Assembly: GCA_009823395.1 (NCBI GenBank)
Contig: CM020502.1
Location: 26,290,944-26,354,943, forward strand
Direction: 5' to 3'
Length of the DNA stretch: 64,000 nt
Source: Thamnaconus septentrionalis
Taxonomy: Eukaryota > Chordata > Actinopteri > Tetraodontiformes > Monacanthidae
A model generated the notes under the pieces. It ran no database searches, was not told the origin of the DNA, and saw only the letters and a program-made list of their open reading frames with translations. Positions 24,947-34,808 of the stretch are shown in pieces; the stretch's first letter is position 1, and each line of letters opens with the position of its first letter. The position numbers were made by a program, and so were the translations under genes.

Positions 24947-26697
24947 AGGATAATGCGAGCGCAGGCCCCTTGTCATTGCTCATTACAGTCCTTTGCCGTA
25001 CAACTTTAACAGCCACAACGTTTTGTGTGCAGGTGTGCGTGCAAGAATTTTCCCTGGGTCTTCCTCTGGGATTTATTTTAAAGACAGTCCCTAACCTGTT
25101 TTGCACCCAATGCGCACTGCGCTCTCTGCCTGACACTGTCGCCCCAGCCTTTTTCAGACGTGTTATTAGTATGCAGAGGTTGCTGTTTTGCGTGTCTCCT
25201 GCTGCAACTGCTGCTGCTGCTTAACGGCCATTTATCTTCCCGGTACTGACATCAAAATCGTCCCATCTCTCGATCGTCGGGTGCTTATCAACATGCCGGC
25301 GGCACAGATTATTCATCCTCGGGCAAAATAAACACACGCTCCTTCCTTGCCCCAGATCAATTTGCTGGAACTGCCTCCGTTCCAGCGAATTTGCGCGGCG
25401 TAGCGGGGAGAGCACCAAGTTGGCACGAGTGGCCCTGCGGCGCTAATGAGGTCAAACAGATACGCACAATTTTTCCCGAATAAAAGCCGCCGTCCAAGAC
25501 ATTCCTGTGCAGCCGCCACGCTGCCTGGAGACGAGTATGTTACAGCGGCTCGACGGCTCGGCCCTGTGTCGCCGTGAGAGGGAAACCTGGCGGCTCAGAA
25601 CTTCTACTGAGAATGCCTCACGCTTTACAGCAGCTGCTTCACGCACATAAAATTAAATTAATAAAAAAAAACCTCTTTATTCACGAACCGCATTAAAGCG
25701 TTTATGAGCAGCTGATGTTGGCTGCCAGACTTTCACAGCCTCCGGTCCTCTCATGGTGCTGGGTTTAAACTTTAAATGCCCAGACAAGCTGTCAGTGTCT
25801 GGGAAAATGCACTGTATTACTTGCCAGGCATAGCTTGCTATTGATATTTCACTTTTTCAGCGACGGTTCTGGCGCTCTTCCTCCTCCTACTGTGTGCTGA
25901 CTCCAAAGTGGTGGTTCGAACCGAAATTCCTCGAGAGAAAACGCAAGAATGTCGAGTGCAGCTCACGTGAACGTCTCACACGCCGTCATTTCTTCTCAAA
26001 CTGACATAATTGCTGTGCCAGGCGAGCTTTCGAATGCCTTAATGACAACTTAGCAGGAGCCTTGAAACCAAGTTTGCCGAATCAGTGAGAGAGACAGAGA
26101 GAAAGAGAGGTGTCCTGTTCCTGCCTCCCTCCCTCCCGCCTGCCTGCAATCAAAGGGAGTAGCGGCCGCTGGAATGCAAAGAATGCAGCCGTAGCGAAAA
26201 CAATGAACGCGAGCGAGCGCTTATGACAGATGTGCGAGCCGCGTCCCCGGGTGCCAGACCGAGCCGCGATTTTTCTTTCATTCACACCCATTTAGAAAGG
26301 CAGAGGTTGAAGGGCAACAAGGCCACGGTTTCAGGGAAGATTTCTGGGGTTTAAACGAAAGTCAGTATCTTCAGCAGAACCTCTGATCTCAGTGAGAAAA
26401 GAAGGTGTGGTTATTCTTCCTCCCTTGTTAAATACAGACTTCCAGGTTTGTGTGAGTGTGTTAAGAAGTGATTTTTTTTTCTTTTTTTCTAATCAGCTGC
26501 TGGTGTTTAATGAGGCGTGACAGAGTGCTCATTGAAGCTTATTTTTAAACCGTCTCCTTCTATTTTGAACCCCACAGCATCAGACAGATCGTTAGCGATA
26601 CGCTAGATGAGGTGCTCCAGCTACGTCATATCTTGATAGCACTCTGCTCTTGCTGCTGCTATGTTTAACACCTCCCCCCTTGGAAAATCAATTACAT

Positions 26698-27059
26698 ATG
26701 TTGCACCCCGGGCGACACGGTGGCGCAGTGGTTAGCGCTGCCGCCTCACAGCAAGAAGGTTGTGGGTTCGATTCCGGGGCCCGGGCCTGTGACCTTTCTG
26801 TGTGGAGTTTGCATGTTCTCCCTGTGTCTGCGTGGGTTCTCTCCGGGTTCTCCGGCTTCCTCCCACAGTCCAAAAACATGCATGTGAGGTCAATTGAACA
26901 CTCTAAATTGTCCGTAGGTGTGCATGTGAGTGTGAATGGTTGTTTGTCTCTATGTGGCCCTGCGATGAACTGGCGACTTGTCCAGGGTGTACCCTGCCAT
27001 GACCCTGAATAGGAATAAGCGGGTATAGAAGATGAATGAATGAATGAATGTTGCACCCC
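26698..27059 (+). mobile_element. tRNA-derived SINE with 12-bp target-site duplication
   Basis: The element body is about 26710-27047. It has an internal RNA polymerase III promoter: A box TGGCGCAGTGG (26721-26731) and B box GGTTCGATTCC (26765-26775), spaced as in a tRNA gene. The body includes the widespread fish sequence around TGGAGTTTGCATGTTCTCCC, and the 3' end is a (GAAT)n tail (27031-27050), a tail type typical of mobilisation by L2/CR1-like LINEs. The direct repeat ATGTTGCACCCC flanks it at 26698-26709 and 27048-27059, though its first three bases overlap the tail repeat. The perfect duplication suggests a fairly recent insertion. Confidence 0.9.
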
Positions 27060-29800
27060 TGTCCTTGATCCTGCTTATATATTGTTTATATACTGTATCT
27101 ACTAGTGACAATGTCGATGGTTTTTAAATTCATGCAAGCAGAGTGAAATGTATTTCTCAGACACAGCAGAGAAGTTGTAAAATTGAACGCCTCTGGTGCT
27201 GGCCGGTGCAGCTTGTGCTGCCTCTTCAAGCTATGGATGTTGACAGGACGTCAAGTGGCCGTGTGGAGGAAGCAGGCCTGCTGCTGACTGATAAGCTCTC
27301 CTGCCAGCGATCAACCCAAAAGGCCTCATCGGGTAGCAACAAAGGTTCCCCGGGGATATTAGCGTGATTCACCTCCGAGATGTGCAAATTGATCTCCCGT
27401 CCATCCGGACAACCTCCGGCCGTAAACTCATTATTAAGTTTTGCTGTGCAGGCTGTGCCGACCCGAGCAGCGGAGCCAAACCTTAATTGTTGTTGGTGGC
27501 TCCCCTGCGGTTACCCTGTTTGCATGTGTTGGTCAAAGAAATTTATGCTTTGACCTATCTGCTTGTCGAAGTTACAGAACATTCAGATAAGACGCTGTTG
27601 GAGCAAGTGTGCTAAAAAAAATAAAAAAATTGCAGCTCTTTTGACTTAATCCTCTTGTTGCTGTTGTTGCTGTGACCCCTGCATTGCTCTCATTGAGGGG
27701 AGAGACAATGAGGGAGTCAACGACGGTCTGTGGGATTTAGATGTGAGGGAATCCGTGGCCTTTGTTTTGCTGTTTTGCCATTGTCTTATTGGCTCAAAGC
27801 AATTAAAATCACTTTTGCGGCAGGGAGAGGAACAATTGAAGTTGGATAGAAAAGACAAAGCGCAGGGTTTCGTTAAACCAGAAGATTTACCTATAAAGTA
27901 GAAAATCTCAAGTCTCTGAGATTTTTCTCACTGAGAGTCTTCTGAGAAAAGAATATACAGGAAGGGTAAACTTGCTGTGTCTCTACCTATATGGTATCCT
28001 CTCCACAAATGCTTGCTGTGTGTGAAAAAACAGTCTCAAAAAGCTAAAGCTATGCAGTCTTTAAAAATGTGCCCGCTCAAAAATATCTTTCAGAAATTAA
28101 AATTGGTTGGATGGCCTTTAAACCTTGGATCGGTTGTCTTACATTGTTGCTTGTTTCAACGAAATAAAGAAGATCATGCCTTATCAGGGCAAATTATCTT
28201 GTGCCTTAATATAATCTGGCATTGTCACAACATGTTCTCTGGTTAAAATGTTTTTATGGGTGACCAGAATGCAGTGTTTTCTAAAAGTACTACTCTCTAC
28301 TTTCTTGATGTTGAAATGTTTGTAAATGCACGATAAAAGCACTGTTCTGGCCCAGTAAAACTCAAAAGGCATTTTTGTACGACACTCCCGTTATCATGTC
28401 TGTGCAATCATACGCACAAAAAAAAGCTTGTGCCAAAATGTCCCTGTTGCAGAATTTCTATGTTACACATGGATCTTGTCAGCCAGGGGCTCAACTTTGG
28501 CAACGAAAGAACAAAAGAAGTGTGCATTTTGTTGTTGGTTCAGATATTAAAATCATGAATCACAGCGGTGCAGCTGCTTCACCTGGCAGCGCTGCGAGAA
28601 GGGAAAGCTTTTTTGCCTGACGTGACTTTGGAGTGATAATTTTCACTTTACTTAAAGGCGAGACTTTTTTGCAACCTTGAAAGTTTGCAGAGAAATCTCA
28701 GATTATGCTGATTTATGCAGACTTTCCTGTGAAAATTGCCCCTCCGTCTGCCTTAATTATAATTAATATGACAGGTATGCAAACAGAGCAAATCTTTGGG
28801 GTTTCAATTAGAGAGGATGAGGTACCTTTCTGCGTCTCTTTTTTTTTTTTTAGGCCTGATAAGACGACTCTCGCTTTCCTTTTTTAAATAAAAAAAAAAC
28901 TGGGCTACGAGCCCATCTTTTGAAGGCATTGTCTGTCATTTAGTCTTCAGCAACTTCAGAGGCGCACAACTCCGGCGCTAAGACGATTACTGCAGGATTT
29001 CAGACAGACACGCCGGCATGTTCTGAAGTGTTTTGACTCCACTTCAGTGCCCTTATGTCAAACAAAGTGTCACGTCAAAAAAATAATGAAAGCATTACTC
29101 AAACACGCACGTCAATTTAAAATGTTCATATTTAGATTTCACTCATTCTAATGTAGTTGGATATATGCTGCTCAATACACATTAAGTCAAGTGCCCAGAC
29201 ATATCAAGCTTTTGTGGCGTATGCAGAATTGGTTTAAGGTCCATTATCGTTCACAAATGGTGATTTTTTTTTTCCTTCTCTTCTATCAGTCATAATTGAC
29301 TGCGCTATGCCAGAAGACTCGCCGTGACTTTGCAGTGTTGTAATCAATGACGTCTCCGTTGGTGCTTTGATGTTGCACATTTCAAAGGACGGTGCGTCGC
29401 ATAAAAAATGAAAAAGAATACTTTCAACTCTTTGCTCTAATCTTTGGAGAAGTGCGTATGTTCTGCCAATTGTGTATTTAGATACATGGGGTATGTTCAA
29501 AATTCAAGATCCCTGCTGTATTGGCAGCATACATGTGGTGCATTATGCCAGTTAATAAGCCACATAAAGAGGAACTGAGGATCCCTTGGTCCCCTGAGAA
29601 TACAATGGAAGGAGGGGATTAAAAAAAAACAAAATAATCGGCAAAAGAAAAGAACAACCAGTTACAAGCTGTGAGCATCGAGTTTTCTTTTAAGGAGAAC
29701 AGTCGGATCGTTGAAATTATTTAGCAAGTCAAACAACAGACAAAGCATCGCTCTCCGTTGGAACCACTGATCTAAGTCCTGTAAAGCTGAGGGAAAAATC

Positions 29801-29808
29801 ATAAAAGG
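29801..29808 (+). promoter_or_regulatory. TATA-like box upstream of the nested ORF
   Basis: ATAAAAGG lies 96-103 bases before the ATG at 29904. It is compatible with a core promoter for the nested gene, giving a short 5' UTR. This is a weak motif, reported because of its position. Confidence 0.3.
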
Positions 29809-29903
29809 GAATAACAAGCACCGAGGCAAGCTTGTGGAACCTGCCCTACGTCCAGTAAAAGCTGAGAGGAGATACGCAGGCAAATACTGACGCTCTCGGC
29901 AGG

Positions 29904-30305
29904 ATGGATTTAAGTCAGTATGTGGAGGATGAGACAACATCACTGACACAAGTGAATGAGCAGGTGTTTAGCCAAGCTGGCAGAAACTACCCGAAAAAAG
30001 AAATCGGAAAGTCGAAGCCAGCAAACGAGCCAAGAGGAGATAAACAGAAAACCCCTGACCCTGTTAGCAATGGTCGAATGGATGTTGGTGAATACTTAAA
30101 GGAAAAAGTGGTCTTGCCCAAACCAGTGAGAACATTTACACGGAAACCGCACATTGACATAAAGCCAGTGGAAAAGGTAAGGCAAGAGATTCAGGAGATA
30201 ATTGACTCTCTGGACAAAATAAGATTTGATTTTAGTGACATCTTCGATGAAGAGGAAGACTTCCAAGCCAGTCGGCAGCACACTTTTTACCGAAACACTT
30301 CTTAA
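29904..30305 (+). CDS. Uncharacterised 133-aa protein, short paralogue of the nested intronic gene
   Basis: A single-exon ORF begins MDLSQYVEDETT in a strong Kozak context (AGGATGG, A at -3 and G at +4) and ends at TAA. No family is recognised. The protein is hydrophilic and charged. Residues about 27-36 (NYPKKEIGK) and about 88-115 (KPVEKVRQEI, then LDKIRFDFSDIFDEEED) align with the longer ORF at 31827-33569; in the second block about 18 of 27 residues are identical. The nucleotide sequence is also clearly related (for example GTGAATG...AGAAACTA/TT-CC). It lies inside magi2 intron 1 on the same strand. It lacks the serine-rich repeats and basic tail of the longer copy, so it may be a truncated duplicate; the sequence just after the stop could be decayed coding DNA. 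ATTAAA at 30640 might serve polyadenylation. Whether it is expressed is unknown. Confidence 0.6.
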   Translation: MDLSQYVEDETTSLTQVNEQVFSQAGRNYPKKEIGKSKPANEPRGDKQKTPDPVSNGRMDVGEYLKEKVVLPKPVRTFTRKPHIDIKPVEKVRQEIQEIIDSLDKIRFDFSDIFDEEEDFQASRQHTFYRNTS

Positions 30306-30480
30306 GCAAGAGTCTCGTCAGCAAGAGATCAATCAACATCGTACGTGGAAAAGGATATGACCATGACGTTTGTACCCTTGATGTACAGAATGATCGAGTA
30401 TCTCGCAACATTTTGCACAAGAACATAGGTTCATTGGTGAAGTTTCTACATTGTTACTATCTGACGGAGTAGGCCGACAG
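30306..30480 (+). pseudogene. Possible decayed continuation of the short paralogue
   Basis: After the stop at 30303-30305 another forward frame stays open to a TAG near 30472. It includes TLDVQND, faintly like the TLDIQSC stretch in the last repeat of the longer paralogue. This would fit a frameshifted, shrunken remnant of the repeat region, but the match is short and could be chance. Confidence 0.2.
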
Positions 30481-31379
30481 AAAGGAGGGACACTTCGTCC
30501 GTCAACCGAAAACATGGCTGCATGAAACGGAAACCAGAACTTTGGTGGATAATTCTTGCTGAACACCTGCTATTGGAACACAGTGGCTTGTTGCAAGGAA
30601 GAGTAGAATCATCATATTGGTGTGACTACATGTGTAATGATTAAATTGAAAATTTGTTAACTATTTTTTAGGTTTCAAAGTGTGATAATGTTAGAGAAAA
30701 TATGCCTGCATCATTGCACTGATTGACAGTAACTTTTTTTTTTGTCAGAATGGTTTTATTTAGGTAAGGAATGAAGTTGCACAATACAAAAACACAAACA
30801 ATTCAGACTTGTCTCTTTTTATTGTCTTATAACACTTTGAAGCAAGCAGGAAAGACCCTGGATCTTTCCCCCATCCCTCTATTTCTGAAAAATTCCCTGT
30901 TCTGACCCTACTCCAAAAAATGTGAATATAGCATTTGAGGATTTACTTCAACCTCGAGGCAAATTAAGTTTGGTGAAGTAGGTTGTAGACATACGAAGTA
31001 GTTCAACCTTGTGCAAGATACTCTACATAGTACATGTCATTAAAGGCAAGATGAATTCATCTGTGTGAGTCAATTATTTTACCACGTGAGTAAAATTGTT
31101 CTGGCATGTAGCACATCCAGCAGAAGATTATTTTCCTCTAATGCTAAAGGTTTCACTGCAGATGACATCCAAATTGTTGCATTCCTGTCTCTTCCATGCA
31201 CAACTATTTTTTGTATTCCTTTTTCATTTATATCCATTTTCCCTTCCTATTTAACATATGAGCCCCAGGACCCGGTATCTTATCTTATCTGAAGAACCAG
31301 TATCTTTATATCGGGATCATGCAATCAATGACATCATTGGGTTTGGTTCTTTGATATGAACAAATAGAAAGTGATAGAA

Positions 31380-31826
31380 TCTTTTGCCTTGATCCTCTAA
31401 GGCTTTGATGGCGTAGACATCAAAGGATCACAGGTGATCAAACATCATGATGGATTTTTCTTGTCTTTGGCCTCTAATCTGAAGAGTGGTACTCTGGTCA
31501 GTGAAAATCTTTCAAAATGTCCTAACAAGCATGTGAAAAATGTTCACGGGCCTGGTGCCTGGACAAGTTTGGAGAGCGTTTGTGAAATTATCCCTCGGAA
31601 AGAACATGCCTGTTCATCAGCATCACGATGAAAATGTAAGGATCTGTTGGTCCCTTGGCAGTTTTTGTAAAAATGTGATGGGATGAGTTACAAAAGCAGA
31701 GAGCAACCAGGTGCCCATCCAAGCTGACAATTTTTTGTTTGTGAGTACCAGTAGGTTTACAGCCAGTAGAAGAAGTCATTAAAGAACCTGTACTTTGGTA
31801 TGACAGTTTCAAATTAGTTAAAATAA
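31380..31826 (+). other. Intervening region with a weak echo of the nested gene family
   Basis: Between the two ORFs one forward frame near 31755 reads LQPVEEVIKE, resembling LRPVEDIRKE and IKPVEKVRQE of the two paralogues. The region otherwise has stops in all frames and a 74-codon minus-strand frame of no recognised family. It may be a decayed third copy. Evidence is thin. Confidence 0.2.
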
Positions 31827-31937
31827 TTTAAAGTAGTGAATGGCCCACTGCCAAGTGAGTTGGATAGAAACTTTCCAAAGAAGGAATTTGGAAAGTTGCT
31901 CTCAGTTCAAGAGCTGAAAGGAACCACACTGAGCATC
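31827..31937 (+). other. Open coding-like 5' extension of the nested gene
   Basis: These 37 codons are in frame with the downstream ORF and contain no ATG. They are homologous to residues about 17-56 of the short paralogue at protein and DNA level. They therefore look like former or still-translated coding sequence whose start codon was lost, or which is reached by splicing. An AG at 31832-31833 or 31835-31836 could be an acceptor, but the preceding pyrimidine tract is poor. Confidence 0.45.
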
Positions 31938-33569
31938 ATGGACTCTCTTGGATCAATGGATCTCAGTGAGCTCTACAATGATTTGTCATTTATGACATGT
32001 GCTCCGGCCAAACCTTGCAGAAACCTTTCAAAACTTGGAATGTTTAAACCAATTGGTACTGATAGTGTTGCTAGCAAAAGCAGAACCTTTGTCAAAATAG
32101 CACTGAGAGGTTTGAGGCCAGTCGAAGACATAAGAAAAGAGATTGAGGCAATTATTGCCACTCTAGACAGTATTAGGTTCGATTTTAGTGACCTCTTCAG
32201 TGAGGACGAAGAATCGCTTTTTCAGATGAACTACAGACATTTTCTAGGGACATGCATGAGAGATGAGGACCACGAGGTGCCCAAGAAAGGTTGCAGGTTG
32301 TCTCCCCTCTCTCTGGGAGAAGAAAAACAGATTATTGACTCATTTGAGAGAGAAAGCACTGATTCAGAAGAGTGTTTGAAAGAATCACAGCCGGTGACTA
32401 ATCAGTTTTCAAACAAATGTGCAAGAGGAAATGACGCGCGGTTGCCAAGCAGAAGTGGCAGCTACTCACCGAAAAGTTTCATGGAATTTGCATTTGCGGA
32501 ACAAAAATGGGATGAGATCGGAGACTCGTTTGACAGCGAAAGTGTCGACTCGTGTGAGTTTTCAAAGGCCTTGAATCAGCAGGTGCTCGACCGGTATTGC
32601 CGACGTTCTCCAAAATGCCAAGCTCGCAGGTTCCCAAAACATGCGCAGTTGAGTGATTCTTTAGACAGTGAGAGTGTTGATTCAGGTGAGTTCCTACGGA
32701 CAGTGGAGGATATAGATCAACCTGGACCCAGCCATTGTCATTCACAACAATATGTAAAAGATACAGGCCGCCAAAGGACCTGCCAGGATGGTACATTTCC
32801 TCCCAAAAAACCTCCAAGGCTTTCAACATTGGAAGCACTGGCAGAGGAAAAACAGGTAATTGATTCCCTAGACAGTGAGAGCTCCGATTCAAGGGAGTTC
32901 ATGAAGCCAGTGGAGGCGTCGCATCACCCTGAGACCAGCCAGTTTTGTTATCAAAAACATTTAAAAGAAACTGACAACGAGGTGCCCAGCCAAGCGCGCA
33001 GATGTCCAGCTGAGAAACATGTGAGATTCACAACAAAGGAAGATGAACACAACATTGACACTCTCGATATTCAAAGCTGTGGGTCAGGCGAGTCCTTGAT
33101 TACATTTGAGACCTTGCCAAGTGTCAGTCAGCATTATTCATCAAGACCTGACGAGGGAAATGAACAAGCACACTTACCAAAGGTAATGTCGGTGAAAGAG
33201 CTGAGAGACTGTTTGAAAGTGCAAGATCTACCTCACTGGGACACGCACGATAGGGAAAATGACCGGTTTAATGAACTCCTCAAGGAGCTTTGGAAAATGC
33301 GAAAAGAGTTGGACGCGCACAAAAACATTTTTGTGAACATCGTAAATCAAAATCTTGCCATTGCGGAGGTGGTCAGGGTACTTCACCTAGACAAGGGTGA
33401 AGTGCGATGGTCAAAGAGGAAGAAAAAGTGGAAGAGGCTCAAGGGTTTCTTCAGACGGAAGAGGATTGCTCGTATACTCAAAGTCACAAAAAAAAGGTTG
33501 GGTCATATTTCTAGGTTTTTACGGGACGTGGAGTCCGACCTAAGAACTGAAGGAGGACATTATAATTGA
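31938..33569 (+). CDS. Uncharacterised 543-aa serine/aspartate-motif repeat protein nested in magi2 intron 1
   Basis: One uninterrupted frame runs from the TAA at 31824-31826 to TGA at 33567-33569. I choose ATG 31938 (ATCATGG, A at -3, G at +4) because no ATG precedes it; however the 37 codons before it align with the short paralogue (RNFPKKEFGK versus RNYPKKEIGK), so the ancestral protein began further upstream or an unseen 5' exon exists. Visible parts: an N-terminal block with RPVEDIRKEI and IRFDFSDLF (about residues 57-90); five degenerate repeats with cores IDSFERESTDSEE, GDSFDSESVDSCEF, SDSLDSESVDSGEF, IDSLDSESSDSREF and IDTLDIQSCGSGE near residues 130, 193, 239, 306 and 372; a probable amphipathic or coiled-coil segment (about 437-486, FNELLKELWKMRKELDAHKN); and a very basic segment (about 489-530, WSKRKKKWKRLKG, FFRRKRIARILK). 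There are no signal peptide or membrane segments. The acidic serine cores resemble casein kinase 2 sites. Family and function are unknown to me. Confidence 0.72.
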   Translation: MDSLGSMDLSELYNDLSFMTCAPAKPCRNLSKLGMFKPIGTDSVASKSRTFVKIALRGLRPVEDIRKEIEAIIATLDSIRFDFSDLFSEDEESLFQMNYRHFLGTCMRDEDHEVPKKGCRLSPLSLGEEKQIIDSFERESTDSEECLKESQPVTNQFSNKCARGNDARLPSRSGSYSPKSFMEFAFAEQKWDEIGDSFDSESVDSCEFSKALNQQVLDRYCRRSPKCQARRFPKHAQLSDSLDSESVDSGEFLRTVEDIDQPGPSHCHSQQYVKDTGRQRTCQDGTFPPKKPPRLSTLEALAEEKQVIDSLDSESSDSREFMKPVEASHHPETSQFCYQKHLKETDNEVPSQARRCPAEKHVRFTTKEDEHNIDTLDIQSCGSGESLITFETLPSVSQHYSSRPDEGNEQAHLPKVMSVKELRDCLKVQDLPHWDTHDRENDRFNELLKELWKMRKELDAHKNIFVNIVNQNLAIAEVVRVLHLDKGEVRWSKRKKKWKRLKGFFRRKRIARILKVTKKRLGHISRFLRDVESDLRTEGGHYN

Positions 33570-34142
33570 AAATGTAAACAATACTTTCCTCAAATTAAGG
33601 GAGCGCTCACTAATTACAATAACGACAGGTTAGTTAACGGAAAGATTCTGGGAAGACCAGAGTTGGCAGCTTGCTCTTAGCCCAGCAGAACCGGTGTCCC
33701 ATCACAGGTCCAGACTTGTCTCATGGCGTGTGAAAGAAGTCACCTGTAAGATGTGTGATGCAGTAAAAGGTCACCACGTAGTACCACAGACTTTCCAGGT
33801 GCTCCCTGATGCAGTGGTTCCTCAGGACACTTCCTGCTGCCTGAAGCTGAATGTTGTTGAGAGTACGTACGGGCCCATGGTAGGCCATCAAACCTCCTGC
33901 GTCAATCATCAAGTTGGACCTGTCTGTGATTTCATTTTTTTAGGGTCTTGGCCATCAGTGGATTTATGATTGTCGCTCAAACCACATCGTTGGACTTTCG
34001 AGTTTTTTTTTTTTTTTTTTTTTTTATGTATTTAATGTGTAAAATAGATTTGTATAAAGCTAAAATGTGTCCTCTTCCCATTGATTCTGTTGTAATTGGT
34101 GTCATTATTCTTTATTTGTCTCTTTCTTTCTGTTTTTCTTTT
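33570..34142 (+). other. 3' flank of the nested gene
   Basis: No AATAAA signal is evident in the few hundred bases after the stop. A forward frame (33694-33969) and a minus-strand frame (33721-33912) are open but match no family I know. A poly-T run lies at about 34002-34025; read on the minus strand it could be the tail of a retroposed sequence, but I cannot identify its source. Confidence 0.35.
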
Positions 34143-34173
34143 TTCTTTCTTTCTTTCTTTCTTTCTTTCTTTC
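34143..34173 (+). repeat. (TTTC)n microsatellite
   Basis: Tetranucleotide TTTC/TTCT run of about seven units within a T/C-rich stretch. Confidence 0.93.
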
Positions 34174-34783
34174 CTGAGCTAATTTTTTCTTCGCAAATTT
34201 AATTAGTAAGAAAATTTAATTATGGAGAATCTTGACCCTGGTATAATTCATAACTTGGATATTAATTACAAGCGCTTGTCAGTGGTAATTGGTCATTCAC
34301 TGTTGTCGTACGTAGTCTGTGTGCTCTCATCAAACTTCCCATCTTCACATTAGCCCAGTTTTTCCTGTAGACTTCTGGTTTCTTCCTCCCTAAACACAAA
34401 TTTTTTAAGTTAGCCCTTAATGAGTTCCATTTATGCAGTCAAAGTTTTCAACCCTCCTCACACATACGTACACGCCGTCCTTGAATTTTAATAGCAAAAT
34501 GTTAGACTGCGTGAAAACTCACCACCATTGGATAACAAGGGTTTACCGTTCCTGGTCCTTCGCAAAAGCATGTGGGGAAATGGAAAGTTGTATTAGGGAA
34601 ACATTCCTTTATACTTCTCTAAGGAATTCCCAAAATTCAAATTTCATGTTTTTGTGACTTTTGGAAAAGTTGAATATGAATGTTCTTGACAGCCGGGAGG
34701 CAACACGGCTGAAATATGTTGGGTCTCCACTGCAGGTGCTTCTCTGCCTTCCTCTGACACTCTTGCACACTTTGTCTCTCTCT

Positions 34784-34808
34784 TGCACACACACACACAC
34801 ACACACAC
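34784..34808 (+). repeat. (CA)n microsatellite
   Basis: CA run of about 12 units. Confidence 0.95.

Noticed and set aside
24502..25224. 240-codon frame with long polyalanine and polyleucine runs
   Set aside because: The run comes from the GCT/GCC trinucleotide repeat and is open in several frames on both strands; the flanks show no recognisable protein features.
26710..26790. A free-standing tRNA gene
   Set aside because: A and B boxes are present but the sequence does not fold as a tRNA cloverleaf end to end and is followed by a SINE body, tail and target duplication.
30173..30180. Splice donor-like AAAAGGTAAGG within the short paralogue
   Set aside because: The conserved peptide continues in frame across it (PVEKVRQEI versus PVEDIRKEI), so it is more likely coding than a used donor.
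31588..31812. 74-codon minus-strand frame between the two nested ORFs
   Set aside because: I considered a transposase fragment because of its even composition but could not match any catalytic motif.
31836..31838. GTG as start codon of the long nested ORF
   Set aside because: Nuclear eukaryotic genes rarely start at GTG, and homology continues on both sides of it. ATG 31938 is the first well-placed start; an upstream exon is the alternative.
33694..33969. Open frames on both strands after the nested gene
   Set aside because: No family or motif is recognised, and overlapping open frames on both strands suggest noncoding sequence.
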